Positions 6,373 through 10,241 of a DNA stretch of 10,241 nucleotides are shown one piece after another. This DNA is from Thermoproteota archaeon. Its GTDB lineage: Archaea > Thermoproteota > EX4484-205 > JAAOZP01. Each line of letters opens with the position of its first letter. Position 1 is the stretch's first letter. The notes beneath the pieces are model-generated. The model saw nothing but the letters and a program-made list of their open reading frames with translations, had not been told where the DNA came from and made no database searches. Made by a program: the position numbers and the translations under genes. The stretch is from assembly GCA_026414125.1 (NCBI GenBank), contig JAOAJQ010000030.1, forward strand, positions 1 through 10,241. Reading direction: 5' to 3'.

Positions 6373-6434
6373 TTTTTACACCGTAAGCCCTAGGTTTAAA
6401 CGTCTCGCTAAAAAGTTAAAACCTCCTTCCAAGA

Positions 6435-6444
6435 GTTTTAAACG
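6435..6444 (+). promoter_or_regulatory. TATA-like box of the PH-like gene
   Basis: GTTTTAAACG is centred about 37 nt before GTG 6476, giving a leader of about 10 nt that just holds the SD-like AGGGGTGGTGG at 6461-6471. The GGTG core ends five nt before the start, which decides for GTG 6476. Confidence 0.45.
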
Positions 6445-6475
6445 TTGAAAGCGCTGGGAAAGGGGTGGTGGAAAA

Positions 6476-6841
6476 GTGTCTGAAAGGAAGCTTCCGATGG
6501 GTGAAAGTCTTGTTTACGAGGGGCCTGCGAGGTTCATCGGCGGGTCAACGTTCCTAGAAGCCCCTTTGAAAGGCATGCTAGTGTTAACAACACACAGAAT
6601 ACTCTTCGAGGAGTACGTTGGAAGGAGAAACAGGAGAACAGTCATCAGGCTTGAAGTCCCACTAAACGTTCTGGAGCAGGTTAAGCTAACCAGCGGCAGC
6701 TTGCTGAGAAAACCAGTCGTCACGCTAATATATCATTCCGACAAGAACCTGCTTGAACAGCCAAGCTTCAGCGTGAAGGAAGCCAATTCGTGGCGCGCCT
6801 CTTTCTCCAGGGTTAACATCGGGGGTTTCAGAATAGTCTAA
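6476..6841 (+). CDS. Small PH/GRAM-like domain protein, 121 aa
   Basis: The product is not a named protein, but its pattern fits a PH-like (GRAM or bacterial PH) fold: GESLVYEGPARF at 9-20, then the typical GMLVLTTHRILFEEY (33-47, compare G-L-x-LT-x-x-RLIF of GRAM domains), VPLNVLEQVKL (61-71, the I-P-x-x-I-x-x-V strand), VVTLIY (81-86), and a C-terminal helix ending NSWRASFSRV. PH-like domains of this kind bind lipids or proteins, often at the membrane. No membrane segment is present, so it would be a peripheral adaptor. The GTG start has a strong SD. The 161-aa gene begins 22 bp after its stop, so the two probably share a transcript. The fold call is from pattern only. Confidence 0.8.
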   Translation: MSERKLPMGESLVYEGPARFIGGSTFLEAPLKGMLVLTTHRILFEEYVGRRNRRTVIRLEVPLNVLEQVKLTSGSLLRKPVVTLIYHSDKNLLEQPSFSVKEANSWRASFSRVNIGGFRIV

Positions 6842-6863
6842 AAATGATGCTTAGCCGGAAATC

Positions 6864-7349
6864 GTGGACTCGATGATCTACGGTTTAAACGCGGCCCTTG
6901 AGAGGCTTAGGGAAAAGATCGGCCAAAAGCTGGGACTCGAATGGCCCCCTGCTCCAAGGTACTGGGGCGTCCTGAAGGAAGAGATTAAGAACGTATACCC
7001 ACATGTTGCGGAGCTGACGAAGGAAATTGATATAAGCATTAAGAGGATGCCGAGCTACGAGGGGAAAGTCTTCCTGCTCTGGCCCATTGAAGTAATCGGC
7101 ATACCTACAGTCATGGAGGAGGTGGAAGCGCTTTTAAAGGGAAACGTGTTCTCGGGAGAAGACCCGGGGGACAGGAGGTTTATGGAGAGAATAATGGCGG
7201 AGGAGAAACCATCCTGGGCCAAGACTGTTAACGAGTTCATTGAAACCACGAATCGAGGCTTGGTGAAGCGGGGCAAATTCCTCAAGGGAGCTTACGAGAT
7301 TTATAAAAAGTATAACGTCCAGTTATTCCTCTGGACGGTTTACACCTGA
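6864..7349 (+). CDS. Uncharacterised protein, 161 aa, co-transcribed with the PH-like gene
   Basis: I do not recognise this family. It may start at GTG 6864 or at the in-frame ATG 6873; neither has a convincing SD. The product looks soluble and mainly helical, with an N-terminal amphipathic helix (LNAALERLREKIGQKLGLEW), several tryptophans near conserved-looking turns (WPPAPRYW at about 27-34), a hydrophobic strand (GKVFLLWPIEVIGIPTV, about 67-83) and a lysine-rich C-terminal helix (GKFLKGAYEIYKKY) ending in a hydrophobic LFLWTVYT. There are no cysteines, signal peptide or recognisable nucleotide-binding motif. It follows the PH-like gene by 22 bp and is followed by a T-run, so the two make a small operon of unknown job. 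Codon use is like the neighbours, which supports a real gene. Confidence 0.82.
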   Translation: MDSMIYGLNAALERLREKIGQKLGLEWPPAPRYWGVLKEEIKNVYPHVAELTKEIDISIKRMPSYEGKVFLLWPIEVIGIPTVMEEVEALLKGNVFSGEDPGDRRFMERIMAEEKPSWAKTVNEFIETTNRGLVKRGKFLKGAYEIYKKYNVQLFLWTVYT

Positions 7350-7371
7350 AGATCCTCGATCATTAGCATGC

Positions 7372-7387
7372 GCTTTTTTGAAAAAGC
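7372..7387 (+). terminator. T-run and short palindrome ending the PH-like/161-aa operon
   Basis: GCTTTTT and AAAAAGC pair around two nucleotides, and six T's run at 7374-7379, 25 nt past the stop. The T-run suffices as an archaeal terminator. The right arm leads straight into the TATA box of the next gene. Confidence 0.5.
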
Positions 7388-7394
7388 TTAAAAC
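7387..7394 (+). promoter_or_regulatory. TATA-like box of the sugar kinase-epimerase operon
   Basis: CTTAAAAC is centred about 27 nt before ATG 7418, with no SD, predicting a leaderless mRNA. Confidence 0.5.
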
Positions 7395-7417
7395 CAAATT
7401 GGCTGGGAACATTTTCC

Positions 7418-8662
7418 ATGCAATTGAGCGGGCTCGCCAAGAAGGTTTGCGAAAGGGCAAGGGCTGAAAACGGGAACATAATGTGTTTTTCTTCAGCCCC
7501 AGCGCGGTGCGATTTTCTTAATACGCATCAGGATTATAAGATGCTTCCGGTTGTTCCGGCAGCCATTTGGAAGAGAACATTCGTGGCTTGCTCGAAGCTG
7601 AATGAGCGGGGCGTCGTGAGGGTTAAGTCATTAACGTTTGAAAGAGAGGGTTTTGAAAGCGAGGATGTTTTCCAATCCGGCGAGGTTGAACTTTTGAAAG
7701 GGAAATGGTTTGGAAATTATTTTCGTTCTATTCACAGGCTTGTTTCACAGAAGTATGGTATGGTTGAAACCGGCTTAGCGATCTATGTTGACAGTGAGGT
7801 GCCTGTCGCCTCAGGCTTGGCGAGCAGCGCTGCGCTTCACGTTTCCTTGGCGGCAATGTACTCGGAGCTCTTGGGCCTCTGTTTAAGCAGGATGGGGCTT
7901 GCGGAGCTCGCGTATGAGGCTGAGCACGATGTCATGGGCATTCCTTGCGGGAGGCTCGACCAGTATGCTGCCTCCTACGGGGGTATAGTGAAGCTTGACT
8001 TTAAGCCTAGCGTAAGCGTGGAGGAGTTAAATGGTGAAGGAATCTTTTTCACAGTGGCCGACTCAGGTATCAGGCATAGTACTGCTGAAATACATCCTGT
8101 CAGGCAGTGTGAGCTTAACGCTGCGTTAAAAATGCTTCGGGAGGCTTCGGGAGGCTCGCTGTCGAGTATGCTGGAAGGAGACTTTGCAAGTGTAGAGTGG
8201 AGAATGGTTAGGGAGGAGCATTTGAAAGACTTTCTGAGCGTGATCCCTCCGAGGCTCGCCTCAAGGGTCTTGTTCACTCTAAGGATGCAGGCCTCAACCG
8301 AGGTTGCACTTCAAATCCTTAAGTACAGGATGGTTAGGAGGCAAGATTTGGAGAAGCTGGGTTTGAATCCTGTTGAAAACTGGCTTCAAGCTTTAGGCGA
8401 GGTTGTGAACTTACAGCATACCCTGCTCAGGGATCTTTACGAGGTTAGCCATGAGAAGCTTGAAGCCATGCGGGACTCTGCTCTAGAGGCGGGTGCCCTC
8501 GGGGTTAAAATATCGGGTGCAGGCATGGGGGGCTCGCTGATAGCCCTCGTAAAGAATATGGATGACACTCCCAAGGTTGAGGAGGCTTTTCTAAGAGCCG
8601 GGGCGCAGAGTGTTTTCACGACAGGCGTGGGCCCAGGTGTTTCAGCAACACTTCTGGGGTGA
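7418..8662 (+). CDS. Galactokinase-like GHMP sugar kinase
   Basis: Predicted to phosphorylate a sugar, most likely at C-1, with ATP. All three GHMP motifs are present in 414 residues (galactokinases are usually 350-390): SAPARCDFLNTHQDY (26-40), the ATP loop PVASGLASSAAL (129-140) and C-terminal KISGAGMGG (364-372). The catalytic Asp of the galactokinase MDQ motif is kept in RLDQ (Asp181), the essential Arg is Arg30, and HSTAEIHPVRQCEL (220-233) matches the conserved HSLA..Y..R region. However, motif 1 departs from the galactokinase signature GRxNLIGEHTDY: Glu is Thr36 and Asn is Asp32, while His37 and Asp39 remain. The sugar may therefore not be galactose. It heads an operon with the epimerase 9 bp downstream. 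GHMP kinase is certain; galactokinase is the best guess. Confidence 0.88.
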   Translation: MQLSGLAKKVCERARAENGNIMCFSSAPARCDFLNTHQDYKMLPVVPAAIWKRTFVACSKLNERGVVRVKSLTFEREGFESEDVFQSGEVELLKGKWFGNYFRSIHRLVSQKYGMVETGLAIYVDSEVPVASGLASSAALHVSLAAMYSELLGLCLSRMGLAELAYEAEHDVMGIPCGRLDQYAASYGGIVKLDFKPSVSVEELNGEGIFFTVADSGIRHSTAEIHPVRQCELNAALKMLREASGGSLSSMLEGDFASVEWRMVREEHLKDFLSVIPPRLASRVLFTLRMQASTEVALQILKYRMVRRQDLEKLGLNPVENWLQALGEVVNLQHTLLRDLYEVSHEKLEAMRDSALEAGALGVKISGAGMGGSLIALVKNMDDTPKVEEAFLRAGAQSVFTTGVGPGVSATLLG

Positions 8663-8671
8663 AACGCCAGT

Positions 8672-9628
8672 ATGTCTACAGCTTTGGTAACTGGTGGCGC
8701 AGGCTTCATCGGCAGCCATCTTGTTGACAGGCTTGTTGAAAAGGGTTGGAGCGTCACTGTTCTAGACAATTTTTCAACTGGCAGGTTTGAGAATGTTGAA
8801 CAGGCTTTTAAAACAGGCAGGTTGAGAATCATAATCGGAGACGCTAAGACCATTGGCCTTCTCGGAGAGGAAACCAGCGTGGAGTATGTTTTCCATTTCG
8901 CTGCGAACCCGGATGTAAGGGAAACCTCCCCATCGATACACTTCCAAGAGAACATTGTAGCGACTTTCAACATGCTTGAGTACGCTCGGAAGACAGGCGT
9001 GAAAATGTTCGTCTTCGCATCCTCCTCTACCGTATACGGGGATGCTTCCAAGATCCCTACGCCGGAGGACTATGGCCCATTGAAACCCATATCCCTTTAC
9101 GGGGCTGCTAAGCTCGCTGCCGAAGGCCTGGTTTCATCCTACTGTCGCACGTTCGGGATGGAAGGAGTATCTCTGAGGCTTGCTAACGTTGTCGGCCCAA
9201 GGCTTACACACGGTGTGGTATACGACTTCATCAATAAGCTTGTTGAGAACCCTACAAGGCTTGAAATCCTTGGAGATGGTTCTCAGAGGAAGTCCTATAT
9301 TTGGGTGGGAGACTGCATTGAAGCGGTTCTCCATGTTTCAAAGTATGTTGAAGCTTCCCGTTACGAAGTTTACAACATTGGCTCGGAGGACTGGGTCACT
9401 GTATCTGAGATTGCTGACATGGTTGCGGAGTCAATGGGGCTCAAGAATGTTGAGAAGGTTTTCACAGGAGGCGTTGAAAACGGCAGGGGCTGGATTGGGG
9501 ATGTTAAACTTATGAACCTAGATATAAGTAGGATTAAAGCAACAGGCTGGAGGCCGAGGCACACAAGCAGGGAAGCTGTTAAACTATGTATTGAGTCGAG
9601 GCTTAGGGAGCTTGGGTTGAAGCCTTAA
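8672..9628 (+). CDS. NAD-dependent nucleotide-sugar epimerase (UDP-glucose 4-epimerase-like)
   Basis: An extended short-chain dehydrogenase of 318 residues, the usual length for archaeal GalE-like proteins. Visible parts: Rossmann TGGAGFIGSH (7-16), Asp32 after the second strand for NAD ribose, FHFAANPDVR (74-83), the catalytic triad region FASSSTVYG (115-123) with Tyr143 and Lys147 of YGAAK, NVVGPR (172-177) and GDGSQRKSYIWVGD (201-214), the sugar-nucleotide end. It likely interconverts UDP-glucose and UDP-galactose or a related pair in the cytoplasm. It starts 9 bp after the kinase, so it is co-transcribed; together they suggest salvage of a galactose-type sugar, with a uridylyltransferase missing from the window. 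Its last 26 bp overlap the 3' end of the opposing gene. Family is sure; exact substrate pair is not. Confidence 0.92.
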   Translation: MSTALVTGGAGFIGSHLVDRLVEKGWSVTVLDNFSTGRFENVEQAFKTGRLRIIIGDAKTIGLLGEETSVEYVFHFAANPDVRETSPSIHFQENIVATFNMLEYARKTGVKMFVFASSSTVYGDASKIPTPEDYGPLKPISLYGAAKLAAEGLVSSYCRTFGMEGVSLRLANVVGPRLTHGVVYDFINKLVENPTRLEILGDGSQRKSYIWVGDCIEAVLHVSKYVEASRYEVYNIGSEDWVTVSEIADMVAESMGLKNVEKVFTGGVENGRGWIGDVKLMNLDISRIKATGWRPRHTSREAVKLCIESRLRELGLKP

Positions 9629-9878
9629 CCACGTACACGCTATCCCCCTCCCTAACCCTTTCAACGGTTTTCAAGCCTATTGAGCTGCCCGGTGGGGCAA
9701 TCTCAACCCTCTTATGCTCTATCTCCATGGATTCAACCCTCTGCCTGATGTTAGTTGTCCTACCCTGAATAATTATTTCGTCACCAGTCTTAAGTTCCCT
9801 AATGAGGTCGACTATGGCAACGCTGATCCTCGGAAAGAAGTGCCTCACATTCCCAACGTAAACTTTCTCCTCGCTCAA
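9603..9878 (-). CDS. Stand-alone EF-Tu domain-2-like beta-barrel protein
   Basis: The 91 residues match the small archaeal family annotated as translation elongation factor-like, a single beta barrel like domain 2 of EF-Tu/EF-1A and the C-terminal domain of U32 peptidases. Typical pattern: VYVGNVRHFFPRISVAIVDL (6-25), LKTGDEIIIQGRTTNIRQRVESM (29-51), and GSSIGLKTVERVREGDSVYVV (64-84), that is strand-GD-strand repeats. It lacks a GTPase domain, so it cannot be a translation factor by itself; a role in binding RNA or a partner enzyme is a guess. It starts with TTG at 9878, about 29 nt after a TATA box, with no SD. Its stop lies inside the epimerase gene (26-bp convergent overlap). Family is well supported, function unknown. 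Confidence 0.88.
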   Translation of the reverse strand: MSEEKVYVGNVRHFFPRISVAIVDLIRELKTGDEIIIQGRTTNIRQRVESMEIEHKRVEIAPPGSSIGLKTVERVREGDSVYVVKASTQAP

Positions 9879-9901
9879 CCCGTTTTTTAAACATGCATCT
9901 A

Positions 9902-9911
9902 AAATATATAG
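9902..9911 (-). promoter_or_regulatory. TATA-like box in the divergent 9879-9962 spacer
   Basis: The minus strand reads CTATATATTT, centred about 29 nt before TTG 9878, so that mRNA is probably leaderless. The same near-palindromic A/T block could also serve the protease gene on the plus strand with a leader of about 30 nt; ACACTAATAAG at 9924-9934 is an alternative box for it. Confidence 0.4.
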
Positions 9912-9962
9912 CTTTTACGCGTAACACTAATAAGCCTCTAACAGCTCTTCAAACCCCTGTTC

Positions 9963-10241
9963 ATGCAGGATAAGGGCTCCCAGTGCAAGCTGGTTGAAAA
10001 AGCATTGAAAGAATGGCTGGCTGGAGCGGGTAAGCTTATTGTTCTCGGAGTTGGGAACGAGCTTAGGAGTGATGATGCTGCCGGTCTGCTTGTAGCCAGG
10101 GCCCTTGTGCTTTTCAACAGCGAGAGGTTTAAGGCGGTTGAATGCGGAGTTTCGGTTGAAGACTGCATCGACTATGCTCTAGAGGAGAAGCCTTCTCACA
10201 TGCTTATCGTTGATGCTTTTCCAGACGGGGAGAATATGGTG
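9963..10241 (+). CDS. Hydrogenase maturation protease, HycI type (peptidase M52), cut by window edge
   Basis: The first 93 codons of a nickel-dependent endopeptidase that trims the C-terminus of the large subunit of [NiFe]-hydrogenase after nickel insertion. The family signature GNELRSDDAAG lies at 31-41 (consensus GNxLxxDDxxG; the Glu is a nickel ligand), preceded by the hydrophobic strand KLIVLGVG. A second metal-binding Asp is in LIVDA (Asp84). The third ligand, a His, is beyond the edge. The first 22 residues extend before the usual start of this fold, so a later start is possible, but ATG 9963 is the first good codon and no internal SD is seen. The family has about 150-170 residues, so roughly half is missing. 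Its presence implies a [NiFe]-hydrogenase in the genome, possibly encoded downstream. Confidence 0.9.
   Translation, partial: MQDKGSQCKLVEKALKEWLAGAGKLIVLGVGNELRSDDAAGLLVARALVLFNSERFKAVECGVSVEDCIDYALEEKPSHMLIVDAFPDGENMV

Noticed and set aside
8135..8154. Tandem direct repeat of CTTCGGGAGG in the GHMP kinase gene
   Set aside because: Two 10-bp copies in frame with normal coding (LREASGGS); probably chance within a loop, with no sign of expansion.
8437..9051. Long open frame (about 204 codons) on the minus strand across the kinase-epimerase junction
   Set aside because: It is antisense to two clearly coding genes, its product has no recognisable motif and is Ser/Thr/Pro-rich as expected of a shadow frame, and no promoter or SD precedes it.

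Overview
The window looks like hyperthermophilic Thermoproteota (Crenarchaeota) chromosome, probably Desulfurococcales-like (lineage is inferred; no 16S is present). Gene density is high, base composition is moderate, and AGG/AGA/ATA codons are common. Starts are mixed: about three TTG and four GTG. Most genes have a T/A-rich TATA-like box about 24-33 nt before the start codon and no Shine-Dalgarno (SD), as expected of leaderless archaeal mRNAs. The gene set (Grc3/Clp1 RNA kinase, AMMECR1 protein, archaeal hydrogenase protease, lone EF-Tu domain-2 protein) is also archaeal. No tRNA, rRNA, CRISPR array or intact insertion sequence was recognised.

Layout. At the left edge is the N-terminal half of a divergent SHMT-like PLP enzyme (minus strand), divergent from a Grc3/Clp1-type polynucleotide kinase. 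A family-A phosphofructokinase (minus) converges on the kinase gene; its active-site residues are of the pyrophosphate-dependent type. About 860 bp without a confident gene follow (3075-3933). They hold a perfect 9-bp hairpin, a possible decayed transposase tail on the minus strand and one small basic ORF. Next come a membrane-anchored family 2 glycosyltransferase with a processive-type QxxRW motif and an AMMECR1 protein (both plus).

The middle holds uncharacterised genes: a coiled-coil protein (minus), then a divergently placed pair (plus) encoding a PH/GRAM-like small protein and a 161-residue unknown. A T-run ends that pair. A two-gene sugar operon follows: a galactokinase-like GHMP kinase with an altered sugar-binding signature, then an extended-SDR UDP-sugar epimerase 9 bp downstream. 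A stand-alone EF-Tu domain-2-like protein (minus) overlaps the epimerase 3' end by 26 bp. The right edge holds the start of a HycI-type hydrogenase maturation protease.

How the genes relate. The PFK (glycolysis/gluconeogenesis), the kinase-epimerase pair (sugar 1-phosphate and nucleotide-sugar supply) and the glycosyltransferase (glycan assembly at the membrane) suggest a carbohydrate theme, but only kinase-epimerase and PH-like/161-aa look co-transcribed. I found no clear new defence or mobile system. The most unusual items are the SHMT-like protein lacking the catalytic glutamate, the GHMP kinase with a rewritten substrate motif, the uncharacterised PH-like pair and coiled-coil protein, and the orphan segment at 3095-3700.
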